Origin: an uncultured Rhodospirillales bacterium
Lineage (GTDB): Bacteria > Pseudomonadota > Alphaproteobacteria > Acetobacterales > Acetobacteraceae
Reading direction: 5' to 3'
DNA length: 64,000 nucleotides
Assembly: GCA_903835235.1 (NCBI GenBank)
Contig: CAILMF010000058.1
Span: 1-64,000 of the forward strand
Shown here piece by piece: positions 16,321 to 24,293 of the stretch. Position 1 is the first letter of the stretch. Every line of letters starts with the position of its first letter. The translations under genes and the position numbers were made by a program. The notes beneath the pieces were generated by a model. That model searched no databases, was not told where the DNA came from, and worked only from the letters and a program-made list of their open reading frames with translations.

Positions 16321-17612
16321 CCCCTCGCCGGCACCAGGCCGCGCGCATCGCCGAAGCGTTCCTGCATCACCGCGTCCAGCGGCACGTCATCGGCCGCGAA
16401 CCAACTGCCGCTGCGGCGATGGTAAAGCGCGGCGTGGTGCGCCGCGCTGGGCGCCTCGCCCTTGGCCAGCGACCGCGCGCCGTTCATCACGCTGCGGCGG
16501 AAGGCGACCACGCCGACATCGGTGGCGGTCAGGTTCTCCGCGGTACGGTCGGCGATGGGCCCCTGGCTTTCCTGCACCATCGCATCCTGTTCCGCCACGC
16601 CGCGCACGCCGGTAAAGCTCAGGGTCTTCTGCGCCTGGCGGTCGATCAGATAGTCATTGCGGATGTTGCGCAGCGGGATGAAGTCGGGGCCGACTTCCGC
16701 CACCACACCATGCCCGGTTTCCAGCTTGTGGCGCTCGTCGGCGGTCAGCGCGCGCTCGGGGTTCCACACATAGGTGTAGACCCAGCATTTCTCGTCGCTG
16801 ATCGGTACGAAGGAATAGCCGAAGTAGTTTTCGCCCGGCAGCGTGCTGGGCGTGGTGCTGTGGTTCGGCAGCATGAACTGCGCGGTGCGCCAGTACAATT
16901 GGCCATCCGCCCGCCGGCCGCCACCGATGACGAAGCCGACCTCATGCTCCAGTACCTCGAAGCGCGGCATCGGGTCCTCGCGGATCCAGCGCAGCCGCTT
17001 CTCGTCGGCCGGCGCATCCGGGTTGGCGTTGGAATCCACGCCCGGCGCCGGCATGTGCAGGAAGGAAAAATGAGAGGTATCCAGCGCGCCCTCGATGGTC
17101 TGCGCCCAGTTGCAGTCCTGCAATTTTTTCGTGGTGAAGCGCTGCTCCGCCGGCAACCGCGCGAACTCGAAGGCCGGCAACTCCGGCTGCGCCTCAGGCG
17201 GGCCAAGATACGCCCAGACGATGCCGCCGGCTTCCCGCACCGGCCAGGATCGCAGCCGAATCTTCTGATGGTACGCCGAACCCGCGGGCACATTGGGCAG
17301 GTCCATCGCCTGGCCGTCCACGCCGAACTTCCAGCCGTGATAGACGCAGCGCAGGCCGCATTCCTCATTCCTGCCCCAGAAGAGGTGCGCGCCGCGATGC
17401 GGGCAATGCGGCTCGACCAGGCCAAGCCGGCCATCCGTGGCGCGAAACAGCAGAAACTCCTCGCCCAGCAGGAAGACCTTCAGCGGCGTGCCGTCCGGCT
17501 CCGCCACCTCGCTGGCCAGCGCGGCGGGCTGCCAGAAGTGGCGGAAGTATTGGCCCATCGGCGTGGCCGGGCCGGTGCGGCACAGCAGGTCGTTATCGGC
17601 GGCGGAGAGCAT
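16317..17612 (-). CDS. Rieske non-heme iron oxygenase, large subunit (phthalate dioxygenase-like)
   Basis: This 431-residue oxygenase has a Rieske [2Fe-2S] site, C70-P-H72 and C89-x2-H92, in CPHRGAHLFWG and CVYHGWKFG. It also has a mononuclear iron site with D178, H181 and H186 in DTSHFSFLH. This is the architecture of the phthalate 4,5-dioxygenase / vanillate demethylase group of homo-oligomeric oxygenases. A reductase gene is not present nearby, so the electron donor must be elsewhere. It is the last gene of the thiolase-like / DUF35 / Bug operon (9 bases after Bug). The substrate is presumably aromatic, but cannot be named. Confidence 0.9.
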   Translation of the reverse strand: MLSAADNDLLCRTGPATPMGQYFRHFWQPAALASEVAEPDGTPLKVFLLGEEFLLFRATDGRLGLVEPHCPHRGAHLFWGRNEECGLRCVYHGWKFGVDGQAMDLPNVPAGSAYHQKIRLRSWPVREAGGIVWAYLGPPEAQPELPAFEFARLPAEQRFTTKKLQDCNWAQTIEGALDTSHFSFLHMPAPGVDSNANPDAPADEKRLRWIREDPMPRFEVLEHEVGFVIGGGRRADGQLYWRTAQFMLPNHSTTPSTLPGENYFGYSFVPISDEKCWVYTYVWNPERALTADERHKLETGHGVVAEVGPDFIPLRNIRNDYLIDRQAQKTLSFTGVRGVAEQDAMVQESQGPIADRTAENLTATDVGVVAFRRSVMNGARSLAKGEAPSAAHHAALYHRRSGSWFAADDVPLDAVMQERFGDARGLVPARG

Positions 17613-17621
17613 CGCTGGCTC

Positions 17622-18608
17622 CTAACTCGGTTCAATCCCGGCGGCGCGGGCGGCCGCGCCCCACTTGGCGTATTCGCTGGCCAGGAAGGCGCTGAACCGC
17701 GCCGGCGGCCCGCCGATGCCGACCAGGCTCTGCGCCCGCAGCGCCGCCTGGAAGCTGGCTTCCGCCATCACCCCATCCATCGCCTGGTCCAACGCGGCCA
17801 CCACAGCGGCGAGCGTGCCGGCCGGTGCCAGCAGCCCGAACCAGGTGCCGGCCTCGTACCCCGGCACGCCCTGCTGCTGCATCGTCTGCACCTCCGGCGC
17901 AAACGGCGAGCGTTCCGCCGAGGTCACCGCCATGGCGCGCACCCGCCCGCCCTGGATATGCGGCAGCCCGCTGGCCAGAACCTCGAACATGAAGTCGGTA
18001 TCGCCGGCCAGCAGGCCGGCCACGGCGGGGCCGCTGCCATTGTACGGCACGTGCACCAGCTTGGCACCGGTGGCGGCGCGGAACATCTCGCCGCACAGAT
18101 GCGCGCTGCTGCCGATGCCGAAGCTGGCATAGCTCAGCCCACCCGGCTTTTCGTGGGAAAGCGCCACCAGCGCCCGCACATCCGCCACCGGCACATTCGG
18201 CCGCAGCATCAGCACCAGCGGAGATGACGCCACCAGCTTCACCGGCTGGAACGCCCGCAGCGCGTCATACGGCAGCCGCGCCGTGGTATGCGGCGTGACC
18301 ACCAGCGGCCCGGCGGCGCTGAACAGCAGCGTGCCGCCATCCGCCGCCGCCTGCGCCACCACGTTGTGGCCGATGGCACCACCGGCGCCGGGCCGGTTCT
18401 CCACCACGAAGGGCTGGCCGAAGCGGGCGCGCAGCCCCTCCGCCACCAGCCGCGCCAGCGCGTCCGTGCTGCCGCCGGGCGGATAGGGCGAGACGATCCG
18501 CACCGGGCGGTCCGGCCATGCCTGCGCCCGCGCCACGGCCGGCAGCGCCAGCCCGGCCAGCACCAGCCGGCGCGTGATCCTGGCGCCGAGCGGGCAAGCC
18601 GCCGGCAT
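17622..18608 (-). CDS. Bug/TctC-family substrate-binding protein
   Basis: This is a periplasmic receptor with a signal peptide reading ITRRLVLAGLALPAVARAQ. The mature protein opens WPDRPVRIVSPYPPGGSTDALAR and has FVVENRPGAGGAIGH. A YASFGIGS loop and HVPYNGSGPA follow. Two starts compete. ATG at 18608 gives a normal 29-residue signal region. ATG at 18665 overlaps the DUF35 stop as TGATG but would add 19 unusual Arg/Gly-rich residues. I prefer the shorter form. It is embedded between DUF35 and Rieske oxygenase genes, so its ligand is probably the substrate of that operon. No TctAB genes are adjacent. Confidence 0.88.
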   Translation of the reverse strand: MPAACPLGARITRRLVLAGLALPAVARAQAWPDRPVRIVSPYPPGGSTDALARLVAEGLRARFGQPFVVENRPGAGGAIGHNVVAQAAADGGTLLFSAAGPLVVTPHTTARLPYDALRAFQPVKLVASSPLVLMLRPNVPVADVRALVALSHEKPGGLSYASFGIGSSAHLCGEMFRAATGAKLVHVPYNGSGPAVAGLLAGDTDFMFEVLASGLPHIQGGRVRAMAVTSAERSPFAPEVQTMQQQGVPGYEAGTWFGLLAPAGTLAAVVAALDQAMDGVMAEASFQAALRAQSLVGIGGPPARFSAFLASEYAKWGAAARAAGIEPS

Positions 18609-18664
18609 TGCCTCGGCCGTCTGGCCGCCGCTGCCGCCCGCACCCCGCCGCCGACCTGGCAACA

Positions 18665-19081
18665 TCACGCCGGCTCGAAAGCCGGGAAGTTGTCCTCGCC
18701 CGCCTTCACCCAGGCCAGTTTTACGAGCATGCCGATCTTCACGGCTTCCACCGGGCAGCCCACCAGGTTGGCCATCACGCGGACGCCTTCCTCCAGTTCC
18801 ACCAGCGCCACGATGTAGGGCTTGATGCCCTTGACCGGGATCGGGCTGCGATAGGTCACGGTGTGCGAGTACACCGTGCCGCGACCGGAGACCTCGCGCC
18901 ATTCCAGGTTGCGCTTGCCGGTCTGCACGGAAACCGGGCGCGGGTAGAACTGGTACTTCCCGCTCTCCGGGCAGTATTGCAGCAGGAACTTGCCTTGTGC
19001 CGCGCCGTCCCAGAACGGCTGGGAGAAATCCTGCTTGACCGGGGCCGGGCGCAGGCCCTCCAGGGGATCGTACTCGCTCAT
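18665..19081 (-). CDS. DUF35-type OB-fold protein, partner of thiolase-like protein
   Basis: This 138-residue protein has an N-terminal rubredoxin-like segment and a C-terminal OB fold, the layout of DUF35/ChsH2-like acyl-CoA-associated proteins. The N-terminal part, QPFWDGAAQGKFLLQYCPESGKYQFYPR, keeps only one Cys of the usual four-Cys zinc ribbon, so zinc binding is probably lost. GRGTVYSHTVTYRSP is the typical OB-fold entry. The start is the ATG at 19081, with GGAGG seven bases upstream. It lies 24 bases after the thiolase-like gene. These two are commonly paired and form a complex in known aldolases of steroid side-chain degradation. Confidence 0.85.
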   Translation of the reverse strand: MSEYDPLEGLRPAPVKQDFSQPFWDGAAQGKFLLQYCPESGKYQFYPRPVSVQTGKRNLEWREVSGRGTVYSHTVTYRSPIPVKGIKPYIVALVELEEGVRVMANLVGCPVEAVKIGMLVKLAWVKAGEDNFPAFEPA

Positions 19082-19105
19082 CAACCTGCCTCCAGCATGT
19101 TCATA

Positions 19106-20275
19106 TCACGCCGCTTCCAGCACCAGCACGGTGGAAGAACCCCAGTTCCGGCCATAGGGAATCCAGCCGATGCCGGTGACCATGGCGTTGGAGTTGTCCT
19201 TCACCTGGCGGCCCTCGGCCTCGCCGAACAACTGGCGCAGCGCCTCCGTCAGGTTGTGCGCGCCGCCGGCCAGGCCGGCCTGGCCGGCCGAGATCTGCCC
19301 GCCGCCGGTGTTCAGCGGCAGGTCGCCGTTGAAGTGGAAGTCGTGCTCCAGCACGTACTTGCAGCCCTCGCCCGGCTTGCAGAAGCCCAGGGCCTCCATC
19401 TGCAGGATGATGGCGATCAGGAAGTCGTCATACGGATGAAACTGCTTGATATCGCCGATCTTCATGCCGGCCTGGGCCAGCGCCTTGGCCCCGGCGGCTT
19501 CATGCCCCACCCGGGTGATGTCCGGGCAGTTCTCGGTCTCCAGGTGGTTCACCCGTTCGCCATAGCCGATCGGGTGCGCCATGCGTCGCGCGCCCAGCGC
19601 CTTGGCGCGTTCGGTGGTGGTCACGATGCAGGCGCTGGCGCCATCCGCCACCATCACGCAATCCAGCATGCGGATCGGGTGGCTGATCATCGGGCTGGCC
19701 AGGTACTCGGCCTCGGTCAGCGGCTTGCGCAGCTTCTCGCAGGCCAGCGGGTTCAGCAGCGCATGGTCGCGCTGGGTGACCGCCAGTTTTGCCAGCGCCT
19801 TCGGGTCCAGGCCGTATTGATGGTCGTAGCGGTTGCTCAACAGGCCGAAATAGCCGGGCGGCCCCATGATGCCGACGGGGTACTGGAACTCGCCCCGAAA
19901 ACCCTGGATGTCGCCGCGGTTGGTGGTGCTCTGCGCGTCGGCGCTCAGCACCAGCACGGTGTGGCAAAGCCCGGCGCGAATGGCCATGGCCGCCCGCACT
20001 ACGCTGCCGGAAGCCCCGGCGCCGCCGAGGTCGGTGGTCTGGCACCAGTCCAGTTGCAGGCCGAGATACGCCGACAGGATCGGCGAGTAGAAGGGATTGC
20101 CGGCATCCGAGAAGCAGCTGGTCACCGCCAGCCCGTCGATCTCATGCTTTTCCAGCCCGGCGCTGGCCAGCGCCCCGGCCATGGCTTCGCCGGCCAATTC
20201 GTAGGTCGTGCGACCCGAGCGAAGTTCGATCTTCACCTCGCTGGCACCAATGATGGCTATATCGCGCTGGGCCAT
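19106..20275 (-). CDS. Thiolase-like lipid-transfer protein (SCP-x thiolase / Ltp2-type), lacking nucleophile Cys
   Basis: This 389-residue protein has the thiolase fold. It starts RDIAIIGASEV, includes DGLAVTSCFSD, and has MVADGASACIV and NTGGGQISAGQAG near the end. Where thiolases have the reactive Cys (VNRxCGSG), it has TTDLGGAGASGS at residues 81-91, with no Cys at that place. It is therefore unlikely to be a true thiolase. It fits the Ltp2-type aldolases or other lipid-transfer proteins that pair with DUF35. It is the first gene of a four-gene operon, with DUF35 next. Confidence 0.85.
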   Translation of the reverse strand: MAQRDIAIIGASEVKIELRSGRTTYELAGEAMAGALASAGLEKHEIDGLAVTSCFSDAGNPFYSPILSAYLGLQLDWCQTTDLGGAGASGSVVRAAMAIRAGLCHTVLVLSADAQSTTNRGDIQGFRGEFQYPVGIMGPPGYFGLLSNRYDHQYGLDPKALAKLAVTQRDHALLNPLACEKLRKPLTEAEYLASPMISHPIRMLDCVMVADGASACIVTTTERAKALGARRMAHPIGYGERVNHLETENCPDITRVGHEAAGAKALAQAGMKIGDIKQFHPYDDFLIAIILQMEALGFCKPGEGCKYVLEHDFHFNGDLPLNTGGGQISAGQAGLAGGAHNLTEALRQLFGEAEGRQVKDNSNAMVTGIGWIPYGRNWGSSTVLVLEAA

Positions 20276-20365
20276 GCCCGGTCCGTTCCTCCGCCTTATT
20301 GCGTGCTCGATTATCGGCTAGCTTAGAGGGCTTCATGGGCAGCGCAAGCAGCCGGGACAGGTGAG

Positions 20366-21163
20366 ATGGATACGATCCTCTGGATGGCGTCGAAGCTGTT
20401 CTGGCTGTTCCTGCGGCCGAACACACTGGCGCTGCTGCTGGCCTGCGTCGGGCTGTATGTGGGCTGGCGTGGCCGGCGCTGGGGGCGCTGGCCCATGCTG
20501 GCCGGGCTTGGCTACTTCGCCGTGGTGCTGCTGACGCCGCTGAGCCAATGGCTGCTGTTGCCGCTGGAGGACCGCTTCCCCCGCCCGGCCGAGGCACCGG
20601 CGCAGGTGGCCGGGGTCATCGTGCTGGGCGGCGCGGTGGACCAGAACCTGACGGAAGCCCGCGGCATTCCCGCGCTGAACGGCGCCGCCGAACGCATGAC
20701 GGAACCGCTGGCGCTGGCCCGCCGCTACCCGGGGGCGCGCATCGTCTTCACCGGCGGCCAGGGCAGCCCGCTGCATGGCAGCGTGACCGAAGCCGATGTG
20801 GCCAAGGCAATCTGGACCAGCCTGGGCCTGGCGCCGGAGCGCGTGCTGTATGAAACCCGCGCCCGCAACACCTATGAGAATGTCCTGCTGACCAAGCAGA
20901 TCCTGATGCCGAAGCCCGGCGACACCTGGCTGCTGGTGACCTCGGCCGGGCATATGCCGCGGGCCATGGGCATCTTCCGCCAGGCCGGCTGGAACGTCAC
21001 GCCCTGGCCGGTGAACTACGTGACCGGCCACACCTGGCGGGACTGGTACGACGCACCCTTCGGCACCCGGCTGAACCAGACGGAATGGGCGGTGCATGAA
21101 TGGCTGGGCCTGCTGGCCTACCGGATCATGGGCCGCACCAGCGAGTTGCTGCCGCGGCCCTGA
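20366..21163 (+). CDS. YdcF/ElyC family (DUF218) membrane protein
   Basis: This 265-residue protein has two N-terminal membrane segments (about 18-35 and 43-65) and a DUF218 domain from about residue 80. That domain shows VAGVIVLGGAVDQN, RIVFTGGQGS, the ETRARNTYEN loop and TSAGHMPRAMG. ElyC, SanA and YdcF members are involved in envelope or peptidoglycan precursor homeostasis, often in an unclear way. It is divergent from the thiolase-like operon. It ends before a repeat-rich spacer. Confidence 0.85.
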   Translation: MDTILWMASKLFWLFLRPNTLALLLACVGLYVGWRGRRWGRWPMLAGLGYFAVVLLTPLSQWLLLPLEDRFPRPAEAPAQVAGVIVLGGAVDQNLTEARGIPALNGAAERMTEPLALARRYPGARIVFTGGQGSPLHGSVTEADVAKAIWTSLGLAPERVLYETRARNTYENVLLTKQILMPKPGDTWLLVTSAGHMPRAMGIFRQAGWNVTPWPVNYVTGHTWRDWYDAPFGTRLNQTEWAVHEWLGLLAYRIMGRTSELLPRP

Positions 21164-21288
21164 CATGTCGCAACAGGGCCGCGGCGCCGGGCTTCCACCC
21201 CTGCCGCGGCGCCGAACGGTGCGCGCGTCCCGCGCGCCTGCGCCTCAGACCGGCGAAAGCCCGGCGTTTGCGGGGATGCCAACGGCTG

Positions 21289-21313
21289 ATACCAGAGGTC
21301 GATGCCATCGACC
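21289..21313. repeat. Copy of the ATACCAG(A/C)GGTCGATG repeat, ending in a perfect palindrome
   Basis: The 16 bases from 21289 match 43257-43272 at all but one base. Positions 21297-21313 form a perfect inverted repeat, GGTCGATG-C-CATCGACC. Both copies are intergenic. The rest of 21164-21347 is GC-rich hairpin-like sequence without a gene. Confidence 0.55.
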
Positions 21314-21350
21314 CCCTGGAATCATCCCCTGGGATCACCCCCTGGGATCA
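21312..21350. repeat. Short direct repeat, three units of about 13 bases
   Basis: Three near-identical units of the form CCCCTGGRATCA follow each other. The last one contains the stop codon of the lectin-like gene on the minus strand. Confidence 0.6.
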
Positions 21351-22025
21351 GTCGATCGCGAAGCAGTAGTACAGCCCGGCCCCGCCGGTCGGGCGCAGCA
21401 ATTCCATGCTGCACCCGCGCGATGGGTGCGAGCTGTTCCAGGACACCGAGCTGCCATCCAGCCGCAGCCCCTCGCGGTCGGCATGGCCCACCATGGCCGC
21501 GCCATCCGTGCCGCTGGTCCAGTTGCGGCAGGTACGGTCCTCGGCCCCCGTGAAGGCGGTGCCATCGGGCTGCGAGCCGGTCAGCACGTCGTGCACGTTG
21601 GGCTGCTGGCGGCGGCTGTTGATCTGCCAGCCGGCCTCGGTCAGCACCGTGCTGTGGCTCATGTTGTTGTGGGCGTGCAGGTGCGCCAGGTCCATCGCGA
21701 TCACCTCGCCCCGGGCATTGGTCCAGGGGCCACGGCCGATCCGGTCGCGCGCGTTCACCGCCCCGGCGCCCTGGGTGGAGAGGTAGGCGCGCCAGGTCCG
21801 CCGCCCCGCGCCCGCTGCCTGGGCCAGCGCCTGGCAATGCGCGTCGGCGCCGGCCAGGCCGCCCAGGTCAGCGCCGCGGCCCGGATTGGTGCTGGTGACG
21901 AAGAAGGTCATGTTGGCGGGGTTCGGCTGGGCCGCCGGACTGGCTGGCGCCTGGGCCCCGGCCGGCGTCGCCAGGGCCAGCAGGGCCGCCAGGGCCAGGC
22001 CGGAGAAGGTGATGGAACGGATCAT
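21348..22025 (-). CDS. Secreted protein with C-type-lectin/endostatin-like domain
   Basis: This 225-residue exported protein has a clear signal peptide (MIRSITFSGLALAALLALATPAGAQ). The mature domain runs from about residue 39, MTFFVTSTNPGRGADLGGL, then ADAHCQALAQAAG, RTWRAYLST, DRIGRGPW, and ends EDRTCRNWTSG...GHADR...WNSSHPSRGCS...YYCFAID. The spacing of Cys, Trp and Gly blocks resembles the lectin/collagen-NC1-like domains seen in many proteobacterial secreted proteins. Function is unknown. It could bind carbohydrate or surface polymer. It lies about 70 bases downstream of a small membrane protein gene on the same strand. Confidence 0.7.
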   Translation of the reverse strand: MIRSITFSGLALAALLALATPAGAQAPASPAAQPNPANMTFFVTSTNPGRGADLGGLAGADAHCQALAQAAGAGRRTWRAYLSTQGAGAVNARDRIGRGPWTNARGEVIAMDLAHLHAHNNMSHSTVLTEAGWQINSRRQQPNVHDVLTGSQPDGTAFTGAEDRTCRNWTSGTDGAAMVGHADREGLRLDGSSVSWNSSHPSRGCSMELLRPTGGAGLYYCFAID

Positions 22026-22097
22026 TGCTTGCCTCCCGTTGGAAACGCGGAAGCTCTCCGCGCCATGTACGCCCTTTCGCTCGCCGACCAGCAAAGG

Positions 22098-22538
22098 CTA
22101 CGCCCGCCGCAGCGCCGCCGGCATCAGGAAGGGCATGATCACGCCGACGCCCACGCCCCAGCAGCCGTTGATCAGCAACGAGACCAGCATCCGCGCCGGC
22201 ACGAAGCCGCCGGCTACCGGCTGGCCCTTGATCGGCGCCACCACGAACCAGCCGACCAGCGCGGCCAGGATGCCCAGGCCCAACCCCAGCAGCCATAGCG
22301 GCGCCCGCGGCAGCCGCGGCAGCACCAGCCCGAAGGCAGCGCCATACAGCCCGCCCCAGAAGCACAGGCTGGCGATCAGCGGCACGCCCCAGGGCGGCAC
22401 CGGACGCATGGGGTAGGGCGCCAGCGGCATCATGCCCGCCAGATACAGCGCCCCCCACATGGCCTGATGGAAGGTCAGCACCGCCAGCGCGGCAGTCAGG
22501 AAGCCCAGCGCGGCCCGCATCGGCGCAGTCATGTTCAT
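22098..22538 (-). CDS. Hypothetical four-helix membrane protein
   Basis: This 146-residue protein starts MNMTAPMRAALGFLTAALAV. It has about four hydrophobic segments near residues 8-30, 48-68, 76-98 and 115-140. I do not recognise a family. The loops are short and rich in Pro and Gly, with RPVPPWGVP between the first two helices. The ATG at 22538 was chosen over a longer frame because the hydrophobic start follows it directly. It is between an alpha/beta hydrolase and the lectin-like gene on the same strand. Confidence 0.6.
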   Translation of the reverse strand: MNMTAPMRAALGFLTAALAVLTFHQAMWGALYLAGMMPLAPYPMRPVPPWGVPLIASLCFWGGLYGAAFGLVLPRLPRAPLWLLGLGLGILAALVGWFVVAPIKGQPVAGGFVPARMLVSLLINGCWGVGVGVIMPFLMPAALRRA

Positions 22539-22607
22539 CCCTCGCCCTCGTTGCGCAGCAGTCTCGGTCGCCGGCGCATCGCGGGTCAATCGCAATCGCG
22601 TGGCAGG

Positions 22608-23372
22608 TCACGCGCCGAGGAACGGCTCGACGATCTCCAGGAACTCAGTGGCCTTCTCGGCATGCAGCCAATGCCCCGCGCCGGCCACGGTGGCGAAGCG
22701 CGCCGCCGGGAACAGCGCCCGGATGCGCGGCAGGTAGTCCGGCTTGACGAAATCCGAGGCGCCGCCATTCACGAACAGCGTCGGCCCGGCATAGCTGCCC
22801 TGGCTCTCCGGGAAGCCCTCCAGCGCCGGCATCGCCGCGTCGATCTGCGAGAGCCCGATGCGCCAATGCGGCGGGTCGGTCTCGAACCGCAGGTTCTGCA
22901 GCAGGAAGGCGCGCAGGTTGGCATCGCCCTGGCCAAGCGCCAGCGCCGCATCGGCCTCTCGCCGGGTCATGCCGGGGCGCAGCGGCACCGCCTGCATGGC
23001 AGCCACGGTCTGCCGCAGCCGCGGCGGATAGGCCACCGGCGCAATATCCGCCACGCAGAGCCGCCGCACCGCCTCCGGCCGCTGCAAGGCCAGCAGCATG
23101 GCCACCTTGCCGCCCATGGAATGCCCCAGCACCGCGGCCGGAAAGGCGCCGAGCGCGGCCAGCGTCTCCGCCACGTCGGCGGCCATGGTGGGATAGTCCA
23201 TCACCGCGTCCTGGCCGCTGGCGCCGTGGTTGCGCAGGTCCAGCGCAATCACCCGGCGCTCGGCGCTGGCCAGGCGCTTCTGCACGCCGGCCCAGTTCTG
23301 CGCCGCGCCGAACAACCCGTGCAGCAGCACCACAGGGGCGCCCTGCCCCACCTCCACCGCGTGCAGCAACAT
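22608..23372 (-). CDS. Alpha/beta-fold hydrolase (YbfF-like esterase)
   Basis: This 254-residue hydrolase has the oxyanion motif VVLLHGLFGAAQNW, DLRNHGASG, and the nucleophile elbow LGHSMGGKVAMLLAL (Ser near residue 100). The acid is likely in the FVNGGASDFV region, and the His is in GAGHWLHAEKA. This is the YbfF acyl-CoA esterase/PHB-depolymerase-like layout. The ATG at 23372 follows a GAGGGAGA ribosome site. A TTG six bases upstream is less likely. The substrate is unknown. Confidence 0.85.
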   Translation of the reverse strand: MLLHAVEVGQGAPVVLLHGLFGAAQNWAGVQKRLASAERRVIALDLRNHGASGQDAVMDYPTMAADVAETLAALGAFPAAVLGHSMGGKVAMLLALQRPEAVRRLCVADIAPVAYPPRLRQTVAAMQAVPLRPGMTRREADAALALGQGDANLRAFLLQNLRFETDPPHWRIGLSQIDAAMPALEGFPESQGSYAGPTLFVNGGASDFVKPDYLPRIRALFPAARFATVAGAGHWLHAEKATEFLEIVEPFLGA

Positions 23373-23433
23373 CTGCAATCTCCCTCGAACACGCCGCGCC
23401 TCCGGGCCATGCGGCCCTGCGGCTGCGTGCTTC

Positions 23434-24288
23434 TCAACCCCTCACCGCCACCGCCACCGAAACCGCGATCAACCCGCCGCCCAGCAGCACGTCCCAGCCC
23501 AGGGTTTCGCCCAGCCACAGGCTGGAGACAACCACGCCGATGGCCGGCACCATCAGGAAGCCCAGCGACACCACCGCCCCCGGCAGCCGCCGCCCGGCCT
23601 CGATGGTGGCCCAGGTGCCCAGCGGCCCCGCCACCGCGCCGACGAACACCGCCTGCCACCAGGCCCCCGGCCCGATGCCGCCCAACGGTTCGCGCCACAG
23701 CGCGACAGGTGCCAGCAGCAGCGCCGCCAGGCCGAAGCACCAGGGCAGCAGTTCCAGCACGCTGCTGGCAGGCGGAAAGCGCCGGGTCACGATGATCGCC
23801 AGGCTCCACATCAGGCTGCACAGCAACAGCATGCCGTAGCCAATCGCCTGGCCACTGCCGGCCGCCCAGCCCCAGGGCGCCATCAGCACGGTCACACCCG
23901 CAAGCCCCAGCCCCGCCGCCATCCAGCGCCGGGTGGAAACCTTCTCCCCCAGCAGCCAGACCGAAAGCGGGATCAGCCAGAACAGCGTGACATTGCCCAG
24001 GATGGAGGACCGCCCCGCCGGCAATAGCCCCAGCGCGGTGTGCATCAGGGCGAAGAAGCCGCCGAGTTGCAGCAGCCCCAGCGCCAGCACCGCGGGCATG
24101 TCCGCGCGCTTCGGCAACCGCAGCCGGCCCAGCGCCGCCAGCACCAGCGCGCTGACCACCGCCGCCATGCCGGCACGGTTCAGCGCGAACCACAGCGGCG
24201 TGGCGTCGCGCAGCGCGTCCTTGCTGATCGGCCAGACGCCACCGAACAGCAGGACCGAAAGGACCAGGTAGCCGAGCGGGTGCTTCAC
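23434..24288 (-). CDS. EamA/DMT-family transporter
   Basis: This protein of about 284 residues has ten predicted membrane segments in two EamA repeats. The first starts GYLVLSVLLFGGVWPISKDALR and the second is near GYGMLLLCSLMWSLAIIVTRR. The family exports metabolites such as amino acids. No ATG is available at the domain start, so I propose the GTG at 24288, six bases after the stop of the quinone oxidoreductase gene. The open frame extends upstream through that gene in another frame, which is not meaningful. The substrate is not predictable. Confidence 0.8.
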   Translation of the reverse strand: MKHPLGYLVLSVLLFGGVWPISKDALRDATPLWFALNRAGMAAVVSALVLAALGRLRLPKRADMPAVLALGLLQLGGFFALMHTALGLLPAGRSSILGNVTLFWLIPLSVWLLGEKVSTRRWMAAGLGLAGVTVLMAPWGWAAGSGQAIGYGMLLLCSLMWSLAIIVTRRFPPASSVLELLPWCFGLAALLLAPVALWREPLGGIGPGAWWQAVFVGAVAGPLGTWATIEAGRRLPGAVVSLGFLMVPAIGVVVSSLWLGETLGWDVLLGGGLIAVSVAVAVRG

Positions 24289-24293
24289 CCGGG

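Noticed and set aside
19106-20275. Calling the thiolase-like gene an acetyl-CoA acetyltransferase
   Set aside because: The nucleophile Cys position is occupied by Gly/Ala/Ser sequence, so thiolase chemistry is not supported.
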